Made by a program: the position numbers and the translations under genes. From the NCBI GenBank assembly GCA_023251875.1, contig JAHEXY010000001.1, positions 310,001 through 374,000 on the forward strand: a DNA stretch of 64,000 nt, written 5' to 3'. Positions 1-9,867 of the stretch are shown here, piece by piece. Numbering within the stretch: position 1 is the stretch's first letter; the number at the start of each line of letters is the position of its first letter. The notes below the pieces were generated by a model that did not search any database, was not told the DNA's origin, and saw only the letters and a list, made by a program, of their open reading frames with translations. Source of the DNA: Bacteroidota bacterium. Its GTDB lineage: Bacteria; Bacteroidota; Bacteroidia; JAHEXY01.

Positions 1-1137
1 TATACCCAATCTAATTATCGACATTCTTTACTTGAATATATATTGTCTGTTTTTTCCAAAATTTATACCCATTATGGAAATGCAGAGATGGCCTTAATAT
101 GTACAGGAAGGTATGGTCAATTATATTGTAGGCCAACTATTGAATCAATTAATTGTTTTGAAGCACTAGTACAAAAAGATCAAAAGAATTCCTATGATAG
201 TCTGCTCTTACAATCATTCTGGAATAATAACTTCTGGTGGGGAACCAATGATATTTGGATAGAGTGGAATGTAACTAAAGAGTGGCAAAGTAATGAGCAA
301 AATTATAAAAATAGTATTACCAATTTTTGGAGTAATTACAAAATATTGGAATCATATCTTAAAGAATTAAGAGGAACGGTATACTTAGGTGAAGGGAATT
401 TAACTAATGCCCTTAATGAATTTTCTACCGTAAATTATTCGAATATTAATAGAAACACAGATTTTCCTTATGGTGAATATTACAATCATTTTAATTTAGA
501 TATAGATCCATTTAAAGGATATATTAATGATTTGAATGATACAATTGACTGGCATGTAAGCAACAGTAACTATACAAAGTATACTTATACAAAAGAGCTT
601 AAAAAATTATTGGATTTAGAAATCTCCAGTTCGTCTGAAAAGGAAAAAGCAATTACCTGTTTCAAAATTGGCAACGCATATTACAATAGTTCCTTATTTG
701 GTAAAGCCCATCATATACTTTACCAATACCGTTTTAGAAATTACGATAGTTATTTATATAAAGAAATTACTCTACAAAATAATGGTTTTATAAAACAACG
801 AGGCATTAGGATATACGATTGTTATTTTAAAGCAAATGAATATTATAAAAAAGCTCTTGCGTTTGCTAATAGTTCTGGAAACAAAGAGCTAGCTGCTAAA
901 TGTTGCTTTATGCTTGCAAAATGTGAACAAAATGATTTTTACATGTCAGATATTTCTAAAAATATTAAATACAATTATTCTAGCAACGTAAGCTCATTTT
1001 CACAGGAAGAGATAGTAAAGGAAACATCAGGATACCGCAGCAACTTCAAACTCCTCAAAGAAAAATATTCAGATACTCAATTTTATAAAGAAGCAATAAA
1101 AGAATGTAAGTATTTTGAGTATTATGTGAGTAGGTAG
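1..1137 (+). CDS. hypothetical protein, probably TPR-like, 5'-truncated by window edge
   Basis: The frame is open from base 1 through the listed TTG start at 43 (YTQSNYRHSLLEYI upstream). Helical-repeat-like C-terminus (NEYYKKALAFANSSGNKELAAKCCFMLAKCEQ). Confidence 0.6.
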   Translation, partial: YTQSNYRHSLLEYILSVFSKIYTHYGNAEMALICTGRYGQLYCRPTIESINCFEALVQKDQKNSYDSLLLQSFWNNNFWWGTNDIWIEWNVTKEWQSNEQNYKNSITNFWSNYKILESYLKELRGTVYLGEGNLTNALNEFSTVNYSNINRNTDFPYGEYYNHFNLDIDPFKGYINDLNDTIDWHVSNSNYTKYTYTKELKKLLDLEISSSSEKEKAITCFKIGNAYYNSSLFGKAHHILYQYRFRNYDSYLYKEITLQNNGFIKQRGIRIYDCYFKANEYYKKALAFANSSGNKELAAKCCFMLAKCEQNDFYMSDISKNIKYNYSSNVSSFSQEEIVKETSGYRSNFKLLKEKYSDTQFYKEAIKECKYFEYYVSR

Positions 1138-1162
1138 GTTTTTCAAAATTATAGTTTAATGT

Positions 1163-2302
1163 TTATGCTCCAATCCAAGCAAGGTAATTTTCAGGGCTTA
1201 TTATTTGAAACTGTGAATTTGGATATGCTTCTTTCCATGTTTTAGGTTCTTTTACTTTTTTTGTAACACTCCATTTTGCTTCATAGGCATAAAGGTTTCC
1301 AGCCCTTTCTTCAATAAAATCAATTTCTTGTTGCTGATAGGTGCGCCAAAAATAATTGTTAACCAACATGCCTGAATAGTGTTGGAATTTTATTCGTTCA
1401 GCTAAAAGATAATTTTCCCATAATTCTCCAACATCATTTCGCAATGCAATTGCATTATGGTTTGCAATTAAAGTATTGCGTATACCATTATCATAAAAAT
1501 ACCATTTACTACTTTTTGAAATTTCGTTTCGTAAATTTCTACTAAAGCCTTGTAAGCGATAAATTACAAATACTTTTGAAAGTAAATCTAGATAACGCTC
1601 TACCGTATTCTTACCAATAGAAAGTTGTCGGCCCAATTCATCCATCGACACTTCTTTACCCATTTGAAAAGCAAGCAACCTTAATAAATCTAAAAGTTTG
1701 TTTGAATTACGAATATTTTCAAAGGCAAGAATGTCTTTTAAAAGATAAGAATTAACCAATTCTTTTAAATATTGTGTTTTCTCTTCTTTTGATTCATACT
1801 GAAATAGTTCAGGGTAGGAGCCAAATACAAGCCGATCTTCGAGTCTGGCTTTTGTTTGAATTAAATTTTCGGTTTTGGATATTTCCATTTGTGCTAATGG
1901 AAAAAGATGAAATGTAATTTTTCGGCCGGTTAAGGGTTCTCCTAATTTATTATTTAAATCAAACATTGAAGAACCGGTTACCAATATTTTGATTCCATTT
2001 ATTTCATCTATCATTAATTTAAGTGCACTTCCTATTTCTGGTATTTTTTGAGCTTCATCAATAATTAGAAATTTATTTTTTCCTAACAAGCGCTTATAAT
2101 TTTCTACACTGTGTTTTTTTAATGCATCTATCGTTTCAATATCTTCTCCATTTAGTAATAAATAGGGTTCATTACATTTTTCAATAATTTGTTTTATCAA
2201 TGTAGTTTTACCAATCCGCCTAGCTCCTAATAATAAAATAACCTTATTTGAATTGAGTTTGTTCAAAACGGTATTAAAAATGGCCCTATCAAAATAAATC
2301 AT
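1163..2302 (-). CDS. AAA+ ATPase of the ATP-binding/DUF4143 family
   Basis: Walker A GARRIGKTT, Walker B FLIIDEAQKIPEIG, sensor VTGSS, winged-helix-like segment (MDELGRQLSIGKNTVERYLDLL) and a C-terminal nuclease-like QQEIDFIEE...YAYEAKWS. Confidence 0.9.
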   Translation of the reverse strand: MIYFDRAIFNTVLNKLNSNKVILLLGARRIGKTTLIKQIIEKCNEPYLLLNGEDIETIDALKKHSVENYKRLLGKNKFLIIDEAQKIPEIGSALKLMIDEINGIKILVTGSSMFDLNNKLGEPLTGRKITFHLFPLAQMEISKTENLIQTKARLEDRLVFGSYPELFQYESKEEKTQYLKELVNSYLLKDILAFENIRNSNKLLDLLRLLAFQMGKEVSMDELGRQLSIGKNTVERYLDLLSKVFVIYRLQGFSRNLRNEISKSSKWYFYDNGIRNTLIANHNAIALRNDVGELWENYLLAERIKFQHYSGMLVNNYFWRTYQQQEIDFIEERAGNLYAYEAKWSVTKKVKEPKTWKEAYPNSQFQIISPENYLAWIGA

Positions 2303-2315
2303 AAAATAATATTAT

Positions 2316-2373
2316 AGACTAAATTTTAATAAATTCAGTCTGTTTATGGACTAAATTTAGCAAAATTCAGTCT
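2316..2373. promoter_or_regulatory. two tandem 26-bp imperfect palindromes (candidate operators) upstream of the DUF4143 ATPase
   Basis: AGACTAAATTT-taat-AAATTCAGTCT (2316-2341) and GGACTAAATTT-agca-AAATTCAGTCT (2348-2373), 32 bp centre to centre, 14 bp from the start codon at 2302. Confidence 0.65.
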
Positions 2374-2405
2374 ATTTTCGAAATATTGCTTCTGAATTAT
2401 TGCCT

Positions 2406-2555
2406 CTAAGACACTTTTTTAATCCACAAGCGCTGCTTATTAAACAAAATACTATCCAATTCTCTAGTATTTAATAATGCTTTTCCTATCGGAGATACCA
2501 TTGAAACAGCAAAATAAACTTCATTATCAATTACTATTTTTCCTGCATTAATAGA
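2406..2555 (-). pseudogene. C-terminal remnant of a GreA/GreB-family protein
   Basis: Open frame without a start reads SINAGKIVIDNEVYFAVSMVSPIGKALLNTRELDSILFNKQRLWIKKVS*, resembling the GreA/B C-terminal 'SPIGKALL' domain. In-frame stop directly upstream. Confidence 0.55.
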
Positions 2556-2688
2556 TTAAGTATATTTGCGTCATTAATAAACAATAAATTATTAATGACA
2601 TGAAATAGCCAGGCCATGAGCCTGCCCAAATACTGCTGAATACAACATGGGGTATTCCATATGACTCTAAAAATAAAATTATATACAT

Positions 2689-4413
2689 ATGAATTTTTCT
2701 ACACTTTTCAGACGAAAACCTATTTCAGATATTCTTGCTAATCCCGATGAGGGAGAACATTCGCTTGGCCTTGCGCGCCATTTAGGAGTAAAAGATCTTA
2801 CGGCATTAGGTATTGCTGCAGTTGTAGGTGCCGGAATTTTTAGTACTGTTGGTCGTGCTTGTTTTGATGGAGGCCCAGGAGTAATTTTTCTCTTTATGAT
2901 TACTGCTGTTGCCTGTGGCTTTGCAGCTTTCTGTTATGCAGAATTTGCTGCGCGCATACCCGTTGCAGGTAGTGCATACACCTACTCGTATGCAGCATTT
3001 GGGGAAATTATTGCATGGATTATTGGTTGGGATTTAATTATGGAATATGCCGTAGGAAATATTACAGTTGCTATTTCATGGTCTGGAAATTTAACCAGCT
3101 TTTTAAATAATATTGGTGTGCATTTGCCTGCCTATTTAACTTCCAGCTTTTTTGAAGTAATGAATGGGAGCAAAAAATATTTGGAACTTGCAGCTGCTCA
3201 TGATACTTCTGCTTCAGATTATGAAGCCTACAATACTTTATGGAATACCGCTCCTCATCTTGGTTCTGTTCCTTTTATTCTAAATATTCCGGCATTTGTA
3301 ATTACGGCCCTTGTAACTTATTTGGTTTACATTGGCATTAAAGAATCTAAAACGGGAAGCAACATGATGGTCGCTTTTAAGTTGTTGGTTATTTTGGGTG
3401 TTATTGCTGTTGGTGGGTATTATGTAAATCCTGAAAACTGGCATCCCTTTATGCCTAATGGATTTTCCGGAGTGATGAAAGGGGTTTCTGCTGTATTTTT
3501 TGCTTACATAGGTTTTGATGCTATTTCAACTACTGCGGAAGAATGTAAAAATCCGCAAAGAGATTTACCACGGGGAATGATGTATTCACTTCTTATTTGC
3601 ACAGTTCTCTATATTTTAATGGCGCTTGTATTAACAGGAATGGTAAATTACACGCAACTCAATACAAGCGATTTTTTAGCCAATGCTTTTAACGAAAGAG
3701 GCCTTAATGTAATTGGTGGAATTATTGCATTAAGCGCAGTTGTGGCTACTACATCTGTATTACTTGTTTTTCAAATTGGCCAACCCAGAATTTGGATGAG
3801 TATGAGTAGAGATGGTTTGTTACCAAAGAAATTTGGTAAGATTCATCCAAAATTCAGAACCCCATCTTTTTCTACCATCTTAACGGGATTAGTAGTAGGT
3901 GTTCCTGCTTTGTTTTTAGATTCTGCCCTTGTTACAGATTTATGCAGTATTGGAACTTTATTTGCTTTTGTTTTGGTTTGTGCGGGAATTCTTTTTTTAC
4001 CTCAACAAGAAAAAGGCAATGGAAAGTTTCGTGTGCCTTACCTGAACGGAAAATACATTATTCCACTTTTATTAATCGCCACTATCGTATTTGTACAAGT
4101 TGAATTTCCCACTTTCATAAAAACTTTCGTTGGGTTAATTGATACGGAGCATCCTGAATTTACAAGTGTAGAAGTTTTTAGAGAACGTATTCCTTATTTT
4201 GTTTTTTGTTTACTTACTCTTGTGGTTGCCGTTGCAAGTTTTGTAAAAAACTATTCCGTTATTCCTGTATTAGGACTTATCTCTTGCTTTTACTTAATGA
4301 CAGAGCTGGGTACTACTAATTGGATTCGTTTTATAGTTTGGCTGATTATTGGCTTGATAATCTATTTTTCTTATGGGATTAAGAATAGTAGGTTGGGAAA
4401 TAAAAGTAGTTGA
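2689..4413 (+). CDS. APC-family amino acid permease
   Basis: 574 aa multi-TM protein with LGVKDLTALGIAAVVGAGIFSTVG and FFAYIGFDAISTTAEECKNPQRDLPRGM motifs. Confidence 0.92.
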   Translation: MNFSTLFRRKPISDILANPDEGEHSLGLARHLGVKDLTALGIAAVVGAGIFSTVGRACFDGGPGVIFLFMITAVACGFAAFCYAEFAARIPVAGSAYTYSYAAFGEIIAWIIGWDLIMEYAVGNITVAISWSGNLTSFLNNIGVHLPAYLTSSFFEVMNGSKKYLELAAAHDTSASDYEAYNTLWNTAPHLGSVPFILNIPAFVITALVTYLVYIGIKESKTGSNMMVAFKLLVILGVIAVGGYYVNPENWHPFMPNGFSGVMKGVSAVFFAYIGFDAISTTAEECKNPQRDLPRGMMYSLLICTVLYILMALVLTGMVNYTQLNTSDFLANAFNERGLNVIGGIIALSAVVATTSVLLVFQIGQPRIWMSMSRDGLLPKKFGKIHPKFRTPSFSTILTGLVVGVPALFLDSALVTDLCSIGTLFAFVLVCAGILFLPQQEKGNGKFRVPYLNGKYIIPLLLIATIVFVQVEFPTFIKTFVGLIDTEHPEFTSVEVFRERIPYFVFCLLTLVVAVASFVKNYSVIPVLGLISCFYLMTELGTTNWIRFIVWLIIGLIIYFSYGIKNSRLGNKSS

Positions 4414-4487
4414 AATTGCAGGTAATAAAATAAGAACTGCCTAATAGCATTATAGGAAAGGCAATAGTTTTTAGAAATTCTTTAAAA

Positions 4488-4525
4488 GCAAAAAACCGGA
4501 TATCTGAGATATACCGGTTTTGCTT
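4488..4525. terminator. bidirectional hairpin terminator
   Basis: AAAACCGG-a-TATCTGAGATA-t-ACCGGTTTT with A-rich and T-rich flanks, between the + strand permease and a - strand small ORF. Confidence 0.75.
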
Positions 4526-4546
4526 TATGCGTAATTATTGTCAAGA

Positions 4547-4615
4547 TTATTTTTTAGATCTTTTCTTGGCAATTTTTTTTGCGCTTTTTTTAGCAACTGC
4601 TTTTTTAGCTTTCAT
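4547..4615 (-). CDS. 22-aa lysine-rich basic peptide
   Basis: ATG...TAA reads MKAKKAVAKKSAKKIAKKRSKK. Followed by a strong terminator. Too short for the supplied ORF track. Confidence 0.6.
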   Translation of the reverse strand: MKAKKAVAKKSAKKIAKKRSKK

Positions 4616-4905
4616 AAATTTGGTTTGTTTTGGTTAAACATTAATTTTTAATTAAGAGGTTTAACGCAGCTTGAAAGTAAAAGGTTACAGTATTTTGAAT
4701 TATTTTTCTAAAACTAACGTAACTTGCTTATAGTCAGATGAAAAATTTAGTGAAATAAATTTCTTTCAATTCGTCTTCATTTATCTCCCCTATCTATTAT
4801 TTAGACAAAATTTGTTTTTAAATATTATTATGATTATTAGTTGAATAAATGGCAACACTTTTAGCAGACTATCAAAGGGAAAGCCTCTTTTTCAGGAAAC
4901 CCTAA

Positions 4906-5823
4906 CTAGGGTCTTGGAAAATTTATAATGCGTGTTGCCTGTGTTATTTCTTTCTGCAATTCCTTAGTTGTTTTACCATTTCCATCAGCACTCCAACCGG
5001 GGGGATAAAATAAATAACTAAGCTTTTTGCTTATGGTTTTCGTGTTTTTAACATCATTCCAGAGGGCTGCATATTCATGAAAATTAATAGTTACAGGATT
5101 ATATGTTTTAATATTATGAGTTAAACCATAAATCGGTTTGTCATCTTCTTTCTGAAAAGTGCCAAATAATTTATCCCATATAATAAAAATACCGGCATTA
5201 TTTTTATCCAAATATTTAATATTTGAAGCATGATGAACTCTATGGTGCGAAGGTGTATTCATGAACCATTCCAGAAACCCTAATTTTCTAATAAATGTGG
5301 AATGTATCCAGAATTGGTAGATTAAATTGATAGATATCATGGTAAGCACCATTGAAGGTTTAAACCCGATCAATGGCAACCATGTCCAGAAAAAATGATA
5401 ATATAATATAACCGACCACGGTTCACGAAAAGGGGTTGTAAGATTTAACTTCTCTGAAGAATGGTGTACTACATGAGCCGCCCAAAAAAGACGTACTTGA
5501 TGATGTAATCTATGGTACCAATAAAAAGTAAAATCATCAGCAAAAAGTAATGCTATCCAAGCCCAGCCTGAATTGGGAATTTCAAGTAAATGATATTGAT
5601 AAATTTTTTTAAAAAAAACGTAAGCTATACATCTTCCCAGAACAGAAAAAAATAAAAAGCTAAAAGCTATTGATAAGTTAGCTTTAGTATCCTTCTTTTC
5701 ATAAACATGTAATCTGTTTTTTGTGCTATAGTATAATTCTATACATATAAAAATAACATAAAAAGGTATTGCAACTGATGTAGGATCAAAAAAGGAAAAT
5801 GGTTCTTTAAATAAGTTAATCAT
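4906..5823 (-). CDS. sterol desaturase / fatty acid hydroxylase superfamily membrane protein (copy 2)
   Basis: Histidine clusters FYWYHRLHH, AAHVVHHSS and HHRVHHAS with a TM-rich N-terminus. Confidence 0.9.
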   Translation of the reverse strand: MINLFKEPFSFFDPTSVAIPFYVIFICIELYYSTKNRLHVYEKKDTKANLSIAFSFLFFSVLGRCIAYVFFKKIYQYHLLEIPNSGWAWIALLFADDFTFYWYHRLHHQVRLFWAAHVVHHSSEKLNLTTPFREPWSVILYYHFFWTWLPLIGFKPSMVLTMISINLIYQFWIHSTFIRKLGFLEWFMNTPSHHRVHHASNIKYLDKNNAGIFIIWDKLFGTFQKEDDKPIYGLTHNIKTYNPVTINFHEYAALWNDVKNTKTISKKLSYLFYPPGWSADGNGKTTKELQKEITQATRIINFPRP

Positions 5824-6703
5824 TATTTATTTCTTTTTGAAGTTGTTTCGCTGTTTTACTGCTTCCATCATGGCTCCATCCCGGAGGAAGAATTAAATAC
5901 TTAATTTTATTGATAAATGATTCTGTTTTCTGAAAATCCTTCCATATTGAACCATATTCATGAAAATTAATTTTTATTGGATTGTAGAAATTAATGTTGT
6001 TTGTTATCCCGTATAGCGGCTTTTCTTTCTCTTCCTGAAAAGTTCCAAATATTCGATCCCAGATAATAAAAATTCCTGCATGGTTTTTATCAAGGTATTG
6101 CACATTTGAAGCATGATGAACTCTGTGGTGAGAAGGGGTATTCATGAACCATTCCAGAAACCCTAATTTTCCTATAAAGGAAGCATGTGTCCAAAACTGA
6201 TAGATTTGATTAATTGATACCATGCAAATCACCATCCAAGGTTGAAAACCGATCAATGGTAGCCAAAACCAAAGAACATTATAATACAAAGCAATGATCC
6301 ATGGTTCACGAAAAGGAGTTGAAAGATTTAATTTTTGTGATGAATGATGTACAACATGAACAGCCCATAAAATTCGTATTTCATGATGCCAGCGATGATG
6401 CCAATAAAAAGTGAAATCATCTGCAAAAAGCAATAAAATCCATGCCCACCATGTTACAGGTATCTCATAAAATCTGTGTTGATAAAAAAAATCAAAGTAA
6501 TAGTAGATAATAATTCTTCCAAAAAAGGAAAACGCCAAGAGGCCAATGATAAGTGTTATATTAGCATAGGTGTCTTTCTTGTCATATATATCTAAATTAT
6601 TTTTAGTATTAAATAAAATCTCTATGCCCATTAAAATAAACATAAATGGTAGGGCTAAAGTAGATGGGTCAATAAAAGAAAAAGGTTTAAGTAAAAAATT
6701 CAT
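5816..6703 (-). CDS. sterol desaturase / fatty acid hydroxylase superfamily membrane protein (copy 1)
   Basis: Histidine clusters FYWHHRWHH, AVHVVHHSS and HHRVHHAS. Highly similar to the adjacent paralog and overlaps it by 8 bp. Confidence 0.9.
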   Translation of the reverse strand: MNFLLKPFSFIDPSTLALPFMFILMGIEILFNTKNNLDIYDKKDTYANITLIIGLLAFSFFGRIIIYYYFDFFYQHRFYEIPVTWWAWILLLFADDFTFYWHHRWHHEIRILWAVHVVHHSSQKLNLSTPFREPWIIALYYNVLWFWLPLIGFQPWMVICMVSINQIYQFWTHASFIGKLGFLEWFMNTPSHHRVHHASNVQYLDKNHAGIFIIWDRIFGTFQEEKEKPLYGITNNINFYNPIKINFHEYGSIWKDFQKTESFINKIKYLILPPGWSHDGSSKTAKQLQKEINND

Positions 6704-6750
6704 CCTATTGCATTGGTAAATAATTTAATTTTTTAGTAGTTGGATCGTAT

Positions 6751-9700
6751 TCAATCATTCTGAACAACATTAGCATTCATGAATAGGCTCATTTCTTCAG
6801 CCAGAAAGCTAACATTCGGCTCTCTCATCATCGACAAATGATCCCCTTCAATATATACTACATCAACCATAGTTGAGAATTTTTTCCAACCCAAAGTAGT
6901 ATCATTTTTAAATTGCTTTGAAAATGCAAAGTCAGTATTCTCAATGATTTCATTTTTGGCTCGCATTAGAGTTATTGTACCGGCATAAGTTTGCTTAGGA
7001 TAATAATTCATCATACTATTTGCTTTTTGAACATTGAGCAATCCTTTTAGTAATGAAATATCTGAGTTAGCGGGTAATAGCTGAGCTTCTTCTAATTTAT
7101 TTTTAAGTAGCATCATTTGAGACGCTGTACTTAAATCTTTAATGTCATCATTTGATAGTTGAATATTCATATTAAATAAACCATTTAACATAGTTACAGT
7201 TTGCAAGCACCATTTTGTCTCATCCAATTGTTCTGATTGGCTTAATTCAATCTGTTGAGGTGCATTCATGTCAACAATGCCAAGAAGACCCACTTCTATA
7301 TTTTTCTCTTTCAATTGCAATGCCATTTCATACGCAATTAAAGCTCCAAAAGAATGTCCGGCAAGATGAAACTTTGTATTTGGAAACGACTCCATAATTT
7401 CATCAATGTAATATGCTGCAATTTCCTCAATACTTTCTAATGGTTCTGCACTTCCATCAATTCCTATTGCACGCATTCCATAAAAAGGTTGGTCTGCGCC
7501 AAGATAATGGGAAAGTTTCTGCAGATACATAACATTACCGCCTGAGCCGGGAATGAAAAATAATGGTGGTTTATTTCCTTTGGTTTGAACGGGAACAGTG
7601 GCTTTGAATTTATTTTTAATGCAGGAGTTATTATGGCTATCATTAGAAATTGTGGCCTGATTTTTATTAATGGATGCATTTAACTCTTGTGCAAAATCCT
7701 TTAAGTTTATATTATCTAAAAATCGCAATACATTGAATTCTATTCCCAAATCAAGCTTAATTTTATTTTTAATTTCAACGGCCATTAACGAATCTAAGCC
7801 GCATTGATTTAATGGTATGGCTGTATCAATTTCAAATGGTTGTAATCCTAATGATTTAGCCAAAACCCCTATTAAATAATTTTCAATGGATGTTTCTGTA
7901 TTTAAGACTTCTAAAGGATTACTTTTATTAGTTAAATTCTGGCCGGCTGAACTATTTTTATTTTTTTTAGAAGATAAGCTGTCAACCCAATATCTTTTTC
8001 TCTGAAATGGATACGTTGGTAAAACTATTCTATGATAAACAGCCTCTTTATATAAAATATTCCAGTCAATTTCGTAGTTATTAATATATAATTGAGCCAT
8101 AGTTTTTAGTAAGGATTCTCGATCCATTTCAGAATAATCCACTTCTATTGAATTTAAACTCGTATTTGCGTTATTGTTTTTATCAACATTAGCATTACCA
8201 TAGAATATATTCTCAATTGGTATATTGTTTTGATAGGAGATTAAAATTTTTACTGCTTCGTCAACAGAAGTGGCGATCAAAGCTAATTTGAATTTGAAAT
8301 GCGATCGGCCAATATTGGAGGTATAACAAACATTACCAAAATTAACTTTAGGATTATTATTTAAAAATTGAATGTAATGATCCACCATTTTAATTAAAGC
8401 TTGATCAGAGATGGCAGATAATGTTAAAAGATGAAGGCTTTTTTGATTAGCTGATTCGTTAAGTAAATCGGTACTAAACTCTTCTACTATTACATGCGAA
8501 TTTGTCCCACTTATACCAAAAGAACTAATTCCGGCTATTCTCTTCTTATCTTCATCAATTTCCCAATCCATAAGTTGATTAACAACTTTAACAGGCAATG
8601 TTTCCCAAGGTATGTAGGAGTTCAATACTTGGCAATGTAAATTTTTGGGGATTTTCTTTTGTTGTAATGCCAAAACAACTTTTATTAATCCGGCCACTCC
8701 GGCTGCTGATTCCAAATGGCCAATATTTGTTTTAACAGAACCTATCCACAAGGGATTTTCTTTTGTTCTATTTGAAGTAAACATTTTAGCTATTGCCTCT
8801 ACCTCTATAGGGTCTCCTAAAGGAGTTCCTGTTCCATGGGTTTCAATATAAGATAAATCATCGGGGGTTAATCGGGCATTGGCCAGGGCTTTGCTAATAA
8901 GAGCCTGTTGAGCTAAACCATTAGGAGCAGTAAGCCCACTGCTTTTTCCATCATGGTTTACAGCACTACCTTTTATCAAAGCTAAAATATTGTCTTTATC
9001 TTTTACCGCATCAGACAATCTCTTCAATGCAATCATTCCACAACCTTCCCCTCTAACAAAACCATCTGCTTCCTGGCTAAATGTGCTACATTTACCCTTG
9101 GCAGAAAGTACTCTTGTTTTTGAAAGTAATATGCCTATTTCAGGAGTTAACATTAATTGCACACCGCCAGCTAATGCTAAATCACATTCTTTTTGACGTA
9201 AACTTTGGCATGCCAAATGAATAGTTACGAGTGATGATGAACAGGTTGTGTCAATGGCCATACAAGGCCCCTGCAAGCCGAGTACATAAGAAATTCTTCC
9301 TGCAGCAAAAGACAATCCGCCACCCGTAGCCATATAAGAATCTATTTCATCTAGATCTAATAGAGATGCTCCTAAATGTGCATAATCAGCCTGTCCTATT
9401 CCCACAAAAACACCCGTTGAACTTTCTTTAAGTTTTTCCGGAACTATCCCTGCATTTTCTAATGTTTCCCAACAAACCTCAAGCAAAAGCCTTTGTTGGG
9501 GATCCATACATACAGCCTCGCGCGGAACAATACGAAAAAAATCGGCATCAAATAAGTCTACATTAGAAATAAATCCCCCATGTTTAGTGGCCATTTTTCC
9601 GGGCTTATCAGGATCAGGGTCATAGAAAGTATCTATATCCCATCTATCTTCGGGTATCTCAACTATTCCGTCTTTCCCTTCACTTAATAAGTGCCAATAA

Positions 9701-9867
9701 TCTTTTGGAGAATTTACATTACCCGGCAATTTACAGCCCATACCAATAATGGCGATGGGTTCATAAAGCTGGTTTTCTAAAGCAGTAATTTTTGCGCGAA
9801 GTAACTCTATCGCCTGTATGGCTTTCATTGTAGGCGATTCCGGTTGATTGACTTTGCTTACCATCAA
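6751..9867 (-). CDS. type I polyketide synthase, KS-(no AT)-ACP-TE
   Basis: KS: DTTCSSSL, ETHGTGT, KTNIGHLESAAG. Post-AT linker LPTYPFQRKRYW with no GHSxG AT between. ACP: CGLDSLMAVEIKN. Thioesterase: FFIPGSGGN, AGHSFGALIAYEMA, GDHLSMM. Confidence 0.95.
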   Translation of the reverse strand: MMVSKVNQPESPTMKAIQAIELLRAKITALENQLYEPIAIIGMGCKLPGNVNSPKDYWHLLSEGKDGIVEIPEDRWDIDTFYDPDPDKPGKMATKHGGFISNVDLFDADFFRIVPREAVCMDPQQRLLLEVCWETLENAGIVPEKLKESSTGVFVGIGQADYAHLGASLLDLDEIDSYMATGGGLSFAAGRISYVLGLQGPCMAIDTTCSSSLVTIHLACQSLRQKECDLALAGGVQLMLTPEIGILLSKTRVLSAKGKCSTFSQEADGFVRGEGCGMIALKRLSDAVKDKDNILALIKGSAVNHDGKSSGLTAPNGLAQQALISKALANARLTPDDLSYIETHGTGTPLGDPIEVEAIAKMFTSNRTKENPLWIGSVKTNIGHLESAAGVAGLIKVVLALQQKKIPKNLHCQVLNSYIPWETLPVKVVNQLMDWEIDEDKKRIAGISSFGISGTNSHVIVEEFSTDLLNESANQKSLHLLTLSAISDQALIKMVDHYIQFLNNNPKVNFGNVCYTSNIGRSHFKFKLALIATSVDEAVKILISYQNNIPIENIFYGNANVDKNNNANTSLNSIEVDYSEMDRESLLKTMAQLYINNYEIDWNILYKEAVYHRIVLPTYPFQRKRYWVDSLSSKKNKNSSAGQNLTNKSNPLEVLNTETSIENYLIGVLAKSLGLQPFEIDTAIPLNQCGLDSLMAVEIKNKIKLDLGIEFNVLRFLDNINLKDFAQELNASINKNQATISNDSHNNSCIKNKFKATVPVQTKGNKPPLFFIPGSGGNVMYLQKLSHYLGADQPFYGMRAIGIDGSAEPLESIEEIAAYYIDEIMESFPNTKFHLAGHSFGALIAYEMALQLKEKNIEVGLLGIVDMNAPQQIELSQSEQLDETKWCLQTVTMLNGLFNMNIQLSNDDIKDLSTASQMMLLKNKLEEAQLLPANSDISLLKGLLNVQKANSMMNYYPKQTYAGTITLMRAKNEIIENTDFAFSKQFKNDTTLGWKKFSTMVDVVYIEGDHLSMMREPNVSFLAEEMSLFMNANVVQND

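Noticed and set aside
8645-9196. Plus-strand ORFs antisense to PKS genes (e.g. 8645-8851, 8990-9196, 11272-11634, 15168-15437, 15561-15875)
   Set aside because: They mirror conserved KS motifs on the opposite strand and recur at the same KS positions, so they are shadow ORFs of coding sequence.
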